Of a stretch of DNA of 64,000 bases, positions 11,110-21,790 are shown piece by piece; position 1 is the first letter of the stretch; each line of letters begins with the position of its first letter. The notes beneath the pieces are model-generated. The model saw only the letters and a list, made by a program, of their open reading frames with translations, made no database searches and was not told the DNA's origin. Source of the DNA: Pleurodeles waltl. Lineage: Eukaryota > Chordata > Amphibia > Caudata > Salamandridae. The position numbers and the translations under genes were made by a program. Where the stretch lies: NCBI RefSeq assembly GCF_031143425.1, contig NC_090438.1, positions 753,699,823 through 753,763,822 of the forward strand, in the 5' to 3' direction.

Positions 11110-12180
11110 CTGGGAGGCTAAGTTTCATTTTTCCACACCCATTCAATGATTGATAACATCACCAATATTACAGCCTTCAACTAAATACCTTTTTAAGCTA
11201 CTGTCTAAACTTAACCTCTTAATAATGCCAGAAAAACACAAAACCGGGAACCATCAATAGGTGTGAAGAATTCCAAGTAAACAGTCCAGTCAAGCGTCAG
11301 ACTTCTTGGGTTAGATCAATGTATTTAATGGTATCTTACTACTTTAAAACACTAGGGTGCAATACAAATTCAGCTGAGCCACATGTATGGCTCCCATGCT
11401 TTGCTGCCCAGGCTGGTCCATTTCTCTCAACTGGAACCTACACAACCTCGATAGATAAAAGGGACTAAGGATAGCTGCAGCCAATGAGGTTTACGTATAG
11501 ATCTGTTATGCCTTCTGATGGGTTAAAATTCACATGCTGCACAAGGCCTGCACACTGAGCAGTGTGACTTACCCACCACCAAATAATCTGCTCTCCGTCG
11601 TATAAAAGGTGCTGGAAATGCAAAGAAAATACACCAGAATCTCGTAAATAAGAGGTTAATGGGTGGCAGCAGAAAGAGGTGGAATCATGAGGAGCAGAGT
11701 CTCACAGTCAATTTATATTATTCATTTTTTGAAAACTCTGTCCCAAAGAATTGGTAGCAAGGGCATATGTGATATTATATCAGTTCTGGCTTACCTAATT
11801 GGTCACAAAGTGACTGCATTTAAAAGTTGGTTACTGATTTTGTTGCAGAGATCCTTGTGTTACTTGCTGGTTACAAGTTAGAATCCTTATAATATGGCGT
11901 AGTGTGTTATTAACTGGCATCAAAGAGCTGCATGTAAAATGTAAGACATCATTTTACACCCTTACTGTTTTTTCTTAATCTTTCGTTATTCTAAGGTCAC
12001 TAAAATGGTTCAGTGAGGCAGTAGTTAACAAATATTAGAAAATGCTATTTAAATGTTTAAATACTTGTTTAATGTTTAAATAAACGTTTAATTACTCAGA
12101 TAGACAGATACATCTCATTCTCTTGCAGTGCATAAGTTCCATAGAGATCTTCAAAAACACCTGCCTCTAAATCATAGATT
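11110..12180. other. Unassigned spacer with one dispersed repeat copy
   Basis: No coding signal is supported; the frame at 11,663-11,881 has no motif. The interval includes a dispersed repeat copy at 11,462-11,605 whose partner is at 13,362-13,520. Confidence 0.35.
11462..11605. repeat. Dispersed repeat, copy 1
   Basis: It shares with 13,362-13,520 an ordered set of motifs: CTGCAGCCAATGA, then about 70-80 bp later CACACTGAGCAGTGTG, then a CCACCA-AA-ATCTGCT box and a GTCGTA/GTGTA ending. Spacing is similar but the intervening sequence has diverged. Family unknown. Confidence 0.5.
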
Positions 12181-13005
12181 ATCTCCTAATTAGTCGTGAA
12201 GGGACGAGACAAGTGACTATCTCAATGGCATTGGAATAAAAAGCAGCAAAAGGAGCGACTCCTGATGACCTTCAGAACTAGGACCCGCACCCACTCCCTC
12301 CGAAGGTGCCAGAAACCTCGGAATCATCATTGAGAACAGGCTCATCTTGGAATCACAGATTAACACTGTTTCCTCCACCTGCTTCTTCAGTCAGCGCATG
12401 ATATGTAAGATCTTCAAGTGGATACCCCCAAACAGGAGACACCCCCTGACTCAGGTCCTCATCACCAGTCTACTAGTCTACAGCAACCTCCTCTACGTAG
12501 AAATTGCCTCGCAACTCCTACAAAGACTTCAGACCATACAGAACGCTGCTGCCATATTCATCCTCGACCTTTCCAGACAATCCCATATCACACCACACCT
12601 CAGACAATTTCACTGGCTCCCGTACAGAAGAGGTGCGTATTCAAGCTTCTGACCATGCACACAAAGCTCTACAAAACCAAGGACCTGTCTACATTAACCA
12701 CTTTCTGAGTTTCCACCAACCATCAAGAAGACTATGCTCCGCCTCCCTATTGCTTGCCAACACTCCACACATTCACCAAAGCAGAAATGGAGGATATGCA
12801 TTTTCCCACATAGCAGCAAAAAATCAAGCAGCCTTCCCACGCATCTCTACACCATCACCTGTCATCCTGAATGCCCTAGAACTCTCAGGACCTGGCTATT
12901 CAAATGAGCCACTGAGACCTGCTAGCGTCTGGATACCCTGAAAGGATGATTAGTCAAACTTGACAAATTCTGTTTGAATGATTGATTGATTGATGGATTG
13001 ATTGT
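12180..13005 (+). pseudogene. L2/CR1-like LINE 3' fragment (older copy)
   Basis: From about 12,295 the + strand encodes ARNLGIIIENRL, SSTCFFSQRMI, FKWIPPNRRHPLTQVLIT, IQNAAAIFILDL and ITPHLRQFHWLPY, co-linear with the near-intact copy at 39,205-40,645. After a frameshift near 12,630 the text KLLTMHTKLYKTKDLS continues the domain. The fragment ends in (TTGA)n at about 12,977-13,005, as does the younger copy. This is the post-RT C-terminal region of an L2/CR1-like ORF2; RT palm and endonuclease are missing. It is clearly more diverged than the copies at 20,612 and 39,205. Confidence 0.75.
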
Positions 13006-13905
13006 TCCACTTACCTCCCGGCCATGAAGATACTCTAATTAAAAGGAGTGCTAATGGCTCTTTAAGTGAGAAATTTGTGTTGAGCCCAACTGAAAGTGAA
13101 AAAAGAGGACTCCATCATCCTCTTCAGGCTTCTGCTGTGAACGCAAGCATAGGCGCTGCTGAGTGTGTTCCGGAGGCAAACTGCTAATTGTACAGACACT
13201 TTTAGTACATTTCACTGGCCTGATCCAGCTCATAATAGCTGCTGGATCAACGGTGTGAATAATTAGCCCTCCTCTCTGTGCAAGTGTTTCTTGTCTTCTG
13301 GAAAGCAAATTGAGGATCCTAGAGGGTTCCCCATGTATTCTGACAGATACTTGGGACAAGCTAACTGCAGCCAATGAAGTGATGGTTTTTGGGGTTTAAC
13401 CCTCTTGAATTGTATTGCCCCCTCATTTGTTAAAATGCACTACTCACACAAGGTTTACACACTGAGCAGTGTGGTTTATCCCCACCAAAGGATCTGCTGT
13501 TCATGGTGTAAGTGTTTCTAGTCTACAGGCAAACAACTAGCCGATCCTTAGGGATGTGGTGGGCGCTAGTCTCTATGTGTATCCAGAGCATTTGTTCTGA
13601 GCAGTGATAACCATTCTGCATAATCAAGAACCGACCATATGGTAAGATGGGTTACATGTCTGAAGTACAGCACAGTGAGCATCTGCAGTCGTGGGATGTA
13701 GATTAACAAGTAGTTGCACTGAGATCGGGAACAAGACTAGAGAAGGCAGCACTCACTCTTGGGACATTTAGAGAGAAGGCAGAACTGACTCTTGTCCCAC
13801 CATCTGAGCAGAGCAGTGAATCCTTTGGCAGTATCCTGACTGGTCATGGTCCCACAGTGCACTCCAATACCTAACCGCTGACCTGGGCCAAAGGGTGTTC
13901 TGTGT
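13006..13905. other. Spacer with dispersed repeat copy 2
   Basis: No gene is supported. It contains the repeat partner at 13,362-13,520. Two similar TGTAAGTGTTTCT-AGTCT / TGCAAGTGTTTCTTGTCT boxes (near 13,278 and 13,507) hint at an internal duplication. Confidence 0.35.
13362..13520. repeat. Dispersed repeat, copy 2
   Basis: Partner of 11,462-11,605, with the same ordered motifs: CTGCAGCCAATGA, ACACTGAGCAGTGTG and CACCAAAGGATCTGCT. Both copies lie in the same orientation on either side of the L2-like fragment. Confidence 0.5.
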
Positions 13906-14605
13906 AGGGGTGGGCATTACTCATGTAATTCAACGTAGTATAATCATGTGGAATTACTAGAGAATTCAGTGAGATTACGCTTAATTACGTGAGAAGAGTA
14001 ATTCCGCATATAGTTCTATTTCTTAGCTCAAAATGCCTCCTTGTGTCTAAAATGAGTGTGAGTATGCATTTTGCAGCAAGAAATACTGCGAATCACAACA
14101 AAACACGAATAGCGGGTGCAAGGAGCTGCTTGGGCTCGCTGAATGTGCTCTTGGGGTAGGATATTTCCTGTAACCTACTCCTAGCATTTAACACTATTTT
14201 CTTAGAACAAAATGTCCCCTGGGACCCAAAATGGGTGCAAGAATGCATTTCACTCTAAGAAATAGCGCTAGGTGTGCTCTTGGAGTAGACGTTTTCCCCA
14301 ACTTACTCATTTAGCAATATTTGCTTAGTGAAAAATGCACCCTCACTTCCAAAATGGACACGAGGATGCATTTACCAGAAATAAATAGAACTAAATGCAG
14401 TAGAACACAAATAGCAGGCAAGAGTACCCTCTCGCACTCCCTAATGTGCTCTAGCTGTAGGATATTTTCCTCCCTAATTACTCATAACTACACAAGCAGG
14501 AGTAATCGCATAATAATTAGTAATTCCACGTCAAAGAGTAACACAGAATTACCAAAATTACTCTGATTACTCCAGCATATTTGAAATTACACCAGGCCTA
14601 ACTTT
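13906..14605. repeat. AT-rich element with TAATTAC-rich ends and three internal repeats
   Basis: Both ends are packed with GTAATT/AATTAC motifs (13,918-14,015 and 14,475-14,592). The outermost bases, TAGGGGTGGGC at 13,907 and the reverse complement of CCAGGCCTAA near 14,600, are only partly complementary. Between them a unit recurs near 14,022, 14,201 and 14,322: CTTAG.(A/C)AAAATG...CAAAATGGG..CAAG.ATGCATTT. After the first two units and the third follows TGTGCTCT(TGG/AGC)...GTAG. This looks like a nonautonomous DNA element with internal tandem repeats, perhaps hAT-like; that class is inferred only. Confidence 0.5.
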
Positions 14606-15179
14606 GTTTACTGTAGTGACAAGCAGCTCTTGGATAAAATACACAAGGGAACATTTGGTATTCTGGGGCTTCAATGATGATGCTAACCTGAGATACCCTT
14701 TGATTTCCAGGCAGGGACGAGGAGTTATGAGTTGACCTATATCTACACTTCTCCCCCAAGGGAGACTTTGACTGCTCGCCCGCAGCTTCCATTGGCAGTC
14801 ATGTGCAGAACAGGTACTTGTTCCAGTTGCTCAGGATCCATACTAGATCAAACCCAAGGGATATCAGGAGTAAAAGGCCCATCATTGCCTCATGGCCTTC
14901 TGAAATGGGTTCTGACAATATTCTACTCACCACCAAAGCAATATGCCCATGCAACATTATCTTTCAAGACTGTTGAAGCACACCACTTGATCATTGCCTT
15001 GGCATGTACTTTACAGCCCTGAAAAATTCATGCACCAAACATGTGTCGGCTGCTGATGTCATAACAGATGCTCTGTGAAGAATGGATGCCTCTACATGTC
15101 AATAAAAGAATTGAATTTTGACCTGCTTCCTACTTACCTTTAGTTCTAAGGACTTGTAACAATTTTGGACTTACTCTTG
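14606..15179. other. Unassigned spacer, possibly upstream LINE-J sequence
   Basis: No motif is visible. It may include decayed upstream sequence of the LINE-J fragment that becomes recognisable at 15,180. Confidence 0.25.
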
Positions 15180-17120
15180 TGTGCTTTGGCATCCTACTAT
15201 TTTCAGAGTCTTAGAGATAAACAGCACAAATGGGATGCAAGCATTTGGCAGGAATCTTCTTGATGCTGCTCTGGGCAAGAATGAGGCTATGTTGTGGCAG
15301 ATTCTATCACATGGTCCAGTACTCCGACCAACCATTTCATACCATCATTTGTTTGAGAAAAACAGTTCTCGGAGCTCTCTGTTGACATCCAACAAGAGCA
15401 GTTCAACTCCGTCCGTTCTCCTTCTATCACTTTTTGCTATAATGAACTGCTGTTTTCACTAACAGCCGCAAGACTGGCTATTGATTCCTTACACTCAGAA
15501 AAGGCTCCTGGACCTGATGCCATTCCTGGAGATCTCTATAAATCAGAGATAGATATTTGGGCCCCTTACATTAATAGCCTTTCTAATGAAATCTTAAAGG
15601 GCGTTGATCTACCTCCTACCTGAGCATGGGCCCATAATATTCCTATATTTAAAAAAGGCGATAGGAATGGGCTGAAAAACTATAGACCTGTAAGTCTTCT
15701 AGACAACTTACAAAAAATATTTTGCCCCCAGCTCCTAACCAAACTTCAGGATTGGTTAGATGAAGCTAAAATTCTCTCTTCCTTCGAGGCAGGCCTTCGC
15801 CATAAGATTAGTACCCTAGATGAAGTGCTACTATTCTTTCTTATCATCTGGAAATATGTTTCCCTTTTGAAAGATTACCTTTACGTGGTCTTTGTTGATC
15901 TTCAGGTTGTTTTCAACCTGGTCCCTACACACACTTTTTGGGAATTCCTCAACGACTTGGGTGTTCCCTCTCATATTCTACATACCCTCATTAGGCTCCA
16001 TTAGTCAAAACTGACAGAACATATACCCGTTATAGAGGAGTTCACCAGTGGTGCATACTAGCTCTTACATTATTCTCCCTTTTCATTAATGGGGTTGTTG
16101 ATCATCTCAATACTGGGAGAGGTGACGCTCAAGTTGAGCGGAATTAAGATCCCCGCATGGACGACACTGTTCTCCTTTCCAGGACCCCGTCCAGCCTACA
16201 AATCCTTCTTCTCAAATTTGAGGAATTTTGTTTACTCAGGGGGCTCGAAATTAACACATATAAGAAAAGACTAATGGCTTTTAGGCCTCATAAAAAAACA
16301 GTTTTAGCCGAGGCAACACTGCCTTACTCTCAGTTAAAACCCTCAACTATCTTGGGATAAGGATCTCCAACTCCTTCTCCTGGTTCCCCCAGGTTCTTAA
16401 AAGGAGTCTGATTATCCCTCACACCTCGGGTGGTATTCTAAAAATGCACAGATATTCTAAACTGTAAGCAATTTCCTCAGCCTTGAAGGTCTACAGGGCC
16501 AAAACCCAGTCAGCAGCACTCCACTCTGCAAAGATATAGAGAATAACCAACCTTAGCCCATTAAGGGCTAAGGGGCTCAAGTTCATTAAATTATTACTCA
16601 AACTGCCTGAGACTCCTCCGTCTATACCCATACTCATTGACACTGCCCAAAAGGGAAATTAACATCTTGCTGCCCTCTAACACCTCTTATATTGGGTTAA
16701 ACTTTGGTCCCACTGTGAACTGGACCTGTACAGAAGGGATCCTCTGGAAGTTATGAATCCCAACACAGGTAATAAAATTAAGTGGTTTTTGCATCTAAAT
16801 GAATAGTTTGTAAAATTAGGACTCCAGACAAAATATACCTCTCCTGAGACCATCAGTTCCAACTCTAAAGCACTCTTAACTAAAACTTATTAGGATATCC
16901 TAGTGGTCCATCACTATGCACTTTACTTGATTGCTAACTGATTTTGATTTTTCCTAATGCCTTTTATTTTCACTTTCTGGGTTTTTATCCTTTGCTATTG
17001 CGCTTTGTGATCACATGGACTGTTTGTATCTGTTTTAGAGACTATGGTTTAGGTTTTTTCTCATTTTTTTTAATGGCCTTTTGGCTGAAATGAAGTTTAT
17101 TACTACTAAAGAGGGCATAG
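15180..17120 (+). pseudogene. LINE-J fragment (pre-RT to 3' end)
   Basis: Reading + strand frames together, 15,190-15,350 gives an AFGRNLLDAALGKNEAMLWQIL pre-RT helix. At 15,470-15,640 comes KAPGPDAIPGDLYKSE, then IPIFKKGD and NYRPVSLLDN, classical RT fingers. At 15,780 there is FEAGLRH and at 15,880-15,960 VDLQVVFNLVP. The catalytic box at 16,157 reads MDDTVLL, so the tyrosine and alanine of YADD are not conserved as sequenced. LPETPPSIPIL follows at 16,600. Many stops and frameshifts interrupt it. The 3' end lies near 17,120 after GGCTGAAATGAAGTTTATT, similar to the end of the 37,175 copy. No endonuclease is detectable. Confidence 0.7.
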
Positions 17121-17699
17121 TGGGAGTAACCTTCTGCCAGATCAGTTGGGATAGTCTAACCCCCATACCTTAGTCTTTGGTGTCAGGAAGCCAGTACAGG
17201 TCATCTCCCTTAGCAGGATGGAGATCGGAGTCAGCAGGGCTGCATCTCAGTCACAGTTCACAGCGGTTCAGTGATAATCCCAGCGTGAAAGTGCTCCTCT
17301 CACTGAGCTTTAGCACAGAAGCTGTTATATGTTAAAGTACCATTCTTACTGCACTGTAGTGGAAGCGCAGAGCAGCTCCTTTGGTTTCGTCTAGCTAAAA
17401 CATTGTGTCTCCTAATCAGCACAGAAAGAAAGGAAAACAAATGGCATTGCATTCTAAGTGTATAACCCTCAAACTAACTGTACAGACTACAGGCTGTCAG
17501 TGCCTATCAGAGATGCACATTCAGCACATTCACTCGTTAGCAGGAAAGTGTAGTAAAAGTCACCACGAGAATGAGATGTCAACCTAAAGAGCTGAATCTA
17601 AAATGGAGACTAAATGCAGGCCAAGCAACACAGCATAGCCTTCAAGCTATAGACACCAAACTTGTCATACACAAAACTAGATCACATGAAGGAGAGACT
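17121..17699. other. Unassigned spacer
   Basis: No gene or family signature seen. The short + frame at 17,405-17,587 has no recognisable content. Confidence 0.3.
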
Positions 17700-17789
17700 G
17701 GACGAGCATGGCAGACTCATTGATCGGAGGTGGAAGACACTCACACCGCCTCTAACATGCACCTACTGAGGATGGATAAAGTACCAGAA

Positions 17790-18330
17790 GCAATGAAAAA
17801 GTAAAAATGAAAATTTGGAGGTATGGTCCCAACTAAACAATTTGCTTATCATCGGAATACTGGAATCCACACCTGTGGAGAGAATAGACACACTTGTTGA
17901 GAATATGTTCCAATCTCTGTTTGGCAATGCTCTGTTTCTGATGTTTGCAATCAAGCATGCCCACTGCTTCCTGGGCCCTCACCTTTCTCTGGGGCCCCAA
18001 AGTGCCCGGTTAGCTTCGCCTACAAAACTACACAGACAGACACTATCCTGAAGATGCCAGGAAGCTTCGGAGTGTTCAATATCAGGGAAATTCGATCTCA
18101 CTTCGCCCTGATTTCACACTTGTGGTGCTGGCTACCTTCCGTGAGTTCCTTCTGGCAAAACTTCTCCTCCAGAAAGCTAATCTGGCATACCCATTGCTAT
18201 ACCCTGCCAAGCTCTGCATTCTCCACCAAGGTAGGATCTGCTTTTTCACAGGCCCCAAGGTGGACCAGAATTTTGCATGTAAACTCCTGCCTCCAAAAAG
18301 AGCCTCACCTTGGCTCATCTGAGACTGCGG
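17790..18330 (+). pseudogene. L1 ORF1 remnant (L1-C)
   Basis: The first segment (17,815-18,051) reads NLLIIGILEST, VENMFQSLFGNAL and AIKHAHCFLGPHLSLGP, matching the L1 ORF1 RRM (RRNN-(L/I)R-I-G-(L/I)-PE ... ERAHR). After a frameshift the C-terminal domain (18,122-18,322) reads FREFLLAKLLLQKANLAYPL, then LLYPAKLCIL, then GRICFFTGPKV, the CTD signature. The coiled-coil N-terminus is not evident. The product would bind L1 RNA as a trimer; this copy is broken. Confidence 0.75.
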
Positions 18331-18779
18331 GCAATGGCAGTCTCAGTGACAATGACTTGTTGGGTCCCCGCTTGTCCTTGCCAGTTCCACTTCACTGTGC
18401 TGTAATGCAGAACTGGTACTCTGGCTGCAATTGGTGAGGTCCGGCCTAGCTACAGTCACCCTGTATCCCTGCCAATCACTATGCCCACTGTATACATTTC
18501 CTCTACCTCTCGGCCGCCCAGCTATTCACCGCAGGGGGGTTTCCAAGGCCTCCTTGCGCCTTGAGGGATGTATTCCTTGGTTTGGTTAAGAAGAATCTGT
18601 GTGGGGTAGAGTAGGGGGAGGAAGTGGATAGTTCAATCACTTAGGGGAGTTGAAGTAGGTTTCAAATGTTGTTCTTATTATCCTTTTGTGGTGCAAGCAT
18701 TTCCACACACTCTAGCTGTTACTGCCCCCCTGCTATGCCTAGGATATCTGACACCATACAACAGCAAACCTTACAATCT

Positions 18780-19595
18780 CCCACTTAGAAATTACCACTC
18801 TTAAATGTCTTACTTCGATTATCCGTGAGCTAAACGACCAGCTCAAAGCTCGAATAGTATTTGCCTACCTCCGCACCGCATTGGCATTTGCTATTTGCAG
18901 TAACTTCACTTGACTAGTGCCTCACATCCTGGGCTGCATGCTGGCTCGCAGAATCATACACATATTTTAACTGTGTACAAGGGTTAGCCATTCTCATTGG
19001 CAAAGACATGGTTCTCAATGGCACGCACGTGGGCCATTCATTTACACTGGCCTCTTTATAGAGACCCAATGTAGACTGTCCCAGCCTTTTCATAGAACTC
19101 TGGCAACGGACCCAAAATGTCGGATCAATGACTATCTTGTGGGTGGGTAATTTTAGTGTAGTGCTTGACCATACCCTTGATAGGTCCAGTGATACCAGAA
19201 GACCACACTAGCATGCAGCGGCTAAATTACACCTTATAATGAATGACAATGGGCTTGTTGATCTGTGGAGACATTGGCACCATCAGGTCAGAGGGGGAAC
19301 CTGCAGAGAAGCCACACATAACACATGGCCCAGAATAGACTATTGGCTGGCAACAAAAGATGTGGACCCTGGTCTGATGTCAATTGAGCACCTCCCTGGG
19401 ACACTCTTGGACCATCTCCTGGTCATGCTTGAGTTGGCTGTCCCTGGCACACACTTGGCACTTTCTCCCAATGCTCTCTAGGACCCTATATTTTGTGATG
19501 AGGTTCCCAACAACATTTTGGAATGTTTTTCCCACAATTCTTAATCAGGGACACCACTTCCAAACCATGGGAGGCATTCAAGGTGATTATTCGGG
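18780..19595 (+). pseudogene. L1 ORF2 endonuclease remnant (L1-C)
   Basis: The best part is 19,239-19,481: DLWRHWHH, HNTWPRIDYWLA and IEHLPGTLLDHLLVMLEL. These correspond to the C-terminal half of the L1 APE endonuclease (L-D-x-W, S-R-I-D-Y, S-D-H). The conserved serine before the catalytic DH is leucine here, but D and H remain. Upstream sequence to 18,780 is badly decayed. The WEAFKVIIR motif at about 19,567-19,593 is the last L1 sequence before the gypsy junction. Confidence 0.7.
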
Positions 19596-19599
19596 CGTA

Positions 19600-20605
19600 T
19601 GATGATGTTATCTGAAACAGTTGGCTGGATGATGGCATCCACTAAAAATCTTTTTGGCACTACCCCTTCACCAGACAGTGTATGATCTAAATATTCCACA
19701 GAATTGCACAATAACTTACATTTGTTCTCTCCCAATGTTAATCTCCTTTTCTCTAATGCACCATACACTTCCTTTATGTGTCTCATAGGCTTCTCTTCAT
19801 TCTTTGAATACATAAGAATATCATCTTGAGAATACTTCACAAAGTTGTCAATCTCTTTGAATAAATGGAACATTGCTCTTTGGAAAACAGGCACTTCAGT
19901 GTCTAATCCAAATGGCTTTTTCAGCTCATTCAACTTCAACACATCCTCAAATTGCTCTAAGAAATACTCTTGAGTGATTATAGTCCATGGTGATTCCGAA
20001 TCTGCTATAAATTCCAAATATTTTCCATGTATTCTAATATTGTGAGAAGCTCTCACCTCACGATTCTCATCTTCCTTCCCAATAACTTATATTGACAAAA
20101 CAACTCCTTTGTCAACCTCATTCTTTCCACCATGCTCATACTCGCACTTACCACACCTTAAATATCTTCCTTTATTCACATAAACCATTTTTTCTTTGTG
20201 TCTAGGAACATTTTTCTTTAAGTCTTTACACTTACTGGCAAAGTGTCACACACAATTACATTTCTTACACTCCATACCTATTGTAGGGCTTTGCAGAAAA
20301 TGAGCAAAGTGACTAAATTTTCCACCTCGAACACATACTAATGGCTTTTCTGATTTCTTTCCTTGTTGGTGATTACGAGAACTAATACTGCTTACAGTGC
20401 GCAAGTCTTCACTCCAGCTTCCACATATTGCCATCATGTACAGAAATAATCCACCTCTCAGTTTGTTGTATGGCTTTGACAGTAGTTACAACATCTTGTA
20501 ACTTTGGATCACCCATCACTCAGAAATACGCCTGGATTTTCCTACTTTTATCATGAACAATACCCTGATCTCTAATCATCTCATCAGACATGGTTCCAAA
20601 ATTAC
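19600..20605 (-). pseudogene. Ty3/gypsy gag end, protease and partial RT
   Basis: Starting at 20,605 the minus strand gives CNFGTMSDEMIRDQGI (capsid end), then at about 20,280-20,240 CKKC....HFASKC, a CCHC zinc knuckle with a stop in place of its glycine. At 20,010-19,980 FIADSESPW is the protease active-site region; the normal D-S/T-G has glutamate instead of glycine. The frame then jumps to FGLDTEVPVFQRAM, QDDILMYSKNEE and HIKEVYGALEKR, RT palm sequence containing the D-D pair. The protease C-terminus and RT fingers are deleted. Homology ends at the L1-C junction. Confidence 0.75.
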
Positions 20606-20611
20606 AATTCA

Positions 20612-21230
20612 AATCATTCAATCAAAATTTTTTATAGAGCGCGCTACTCACCCGTGAGGGTCTCAAAGCGCTGGGAGGGGGGAAGGGGAAGCAAGGAGGG
20701 TCACTGTTCGAACAACCATGTCTTGAGGTTCTTTCTGAAGAGCAGGAGGTCTTTGGTTTTGCGGAGGTTGGTGGGGAGGGAGTTCCAGGTTTTGGGGGCG
20801 AGGTAGGAGAAGGACCTGCCTCCTGTGGTGGTGCGTTGGATGCGGGGGACTGTGGCTAGGGCGAGGTCGGCTGACCGGAGGTTGCGGGTGGGAGTGTGGA
20901 AGTTCACTCTGTCGTTGAGGTAGGTTGGACAGGTGTTGTGGAGGGATTTGTGTGCGTAGATGAGGATCTTGAATGTGATTCTCTTGTCTATGGGGAGCCA
21001 GTGAAGGGATTTGAGGTGTGGTGAGATTCATTTGTGGTGGGGGAAGGCCAAGGACGAGGCATGCGGCTATGTTCTGGATTCTCTGGAGTTTGCTTTTGAG
21101 TTTGAGTGTGGTGCCAGCGTAGAGGGCGTTACCGTAGTCTAGTCTGCTGCTGATGAGTGCATGGGTGACTGTCTTTCTGGTCTCTGGGGGAATCCATTTG
21201 AAGGAATTTTTTAGAGTGTGGAATGTGTGG
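20612..21230 (-). mobile_element. L2/CR1-like LINE, 5'-truncated insertion in gypsy gag
   Basis: The minus-strand text FKWIPPETRKTVTHALISS, LDYGNALYAGTT, LQRIQN, then RSADLALATVP, GGRSFSYLAPKTWNSLP and LLFRKNLKTWLFEQ is co-linear with the copy at 39,205-40,645. It ends in the same GCGCGCTA(C)TCACCCGTGAGGG tail and ATTGA-type repeats. It carries one frameshift in the middle. A 122-codon proline/histidine-rich frame on the same strand is only its shadow. Flanking AATTCA duplications support target-primed insertion. Confidence 0.85.
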
Positions 21231-21779
21231 AATTCATAGATATACCTCTCACAGTTGTGAGTAATTCAGCAAAAGTATCCCCATCCTTCTGAGCTTGCGT
21301 GTAAAATTTAAACCTAATCATTGCTATACTCGAAATAGGTTTGAATCTATTCTCCACTCTTAACAAAGCTTCTTCAAATATGTCAGTGTCTCTTTGACCT
21401 TCCTGATGCATTTCTGAAGACCAGTTGTCCTTCTGAACCTAAACAGTGTAACAGTTTCTGAAGAAATCCTGTCACCTTTGATGGCTTTCATATAGGTAAG
21501 AAATTCCATCTCCCATTTTATCCATGGAGTTGGTAGATCACCATTGTGGTGTAAAGGTTTTGCTGGAGGTTCAAATTTACTTATGTTTTTCTTGCATTCA
21601 CAGAAATAAATGCTCCAGAAACAGTACAAGTTTACCATGAGAAGTGACTTCTGTACAGTAGCATATCCTTTGGAAGTACTCGATAAGAGAAGCAAAGCAG
21701 TTCCGTGAGGTGCTCTATTGTCTTGTGCGCCATAAAACTTCATTTGGCTGGCTATCTGTTGGCATACGCCCAGGCACAA
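21231..21779 (-). pseudogene. Ty3/gypsy gag, N-terminal part
   Basis: Two minus-strand segments show gag features: FEPPAKPLHHNGDLPTPW, then WEMEFLTYMKAIKG (21,590-21,470), and FKFYTQAQKDGDTFAELLTTVRGI (21,320-21,250), the last resembling the 'GE.F..F...L..L' capsid helix. Frameshifts near 21,410 split it. The + strand side at 21,231 is the edge of the L2-like insertion. Gag would form the particle shell; this copy is dead. Confidence 0.65.
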
Positions 21780-21790
21780 TCCAAGATGGC

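Larger units (their letters stand above)
17700..19595 (+). mobile_element. L1-type LINE, 5' half only (copy L1-C)
   Basis: ORF1 (17,790-18,330) and the endonuclease (18,780-19,480) of an L1 lie in normal order on the + strand. The L1 match ends near 19,595 just after a WEAFKVIIR motif, which marks the start of the EN-RT linker. Ordinary L1 truncation removes the 5' side, so losing everything 3' of this point implies a later deletion or rearrangement. The gypsy relic starts at the same place. Confidence 0.75.
19596..21790 (-). mobile_element. Ty3/gypsy LTR retrotransposon relic, interrupted by an L2-like insertion
   Basis: On the minus strand gag runs from about 21,780 to 21,231, resumes at 20,605, and is followed by a zinc knuckle, protease and part of RT ending near 19,600. 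No LTRs are recognisable. A later L2-like element (20,612-21,230) sits inside gag, flanked by a matching AATTCA at 20,606-20,611 and 21,231-21,236. The gag text on the two sides (LLTTVRGI before, CNFGTMSDEMIRDQ after) joins as expected for gypsy gag. Confidence 0.8.

Noticed and set aside
20663..21031. A 122-codon proline/histidine-rich minus frame
   Set aside because: Shadow of the L2-like C-terminal domain, whose real frame holds GGRSFSYLAPKTWNSLP.
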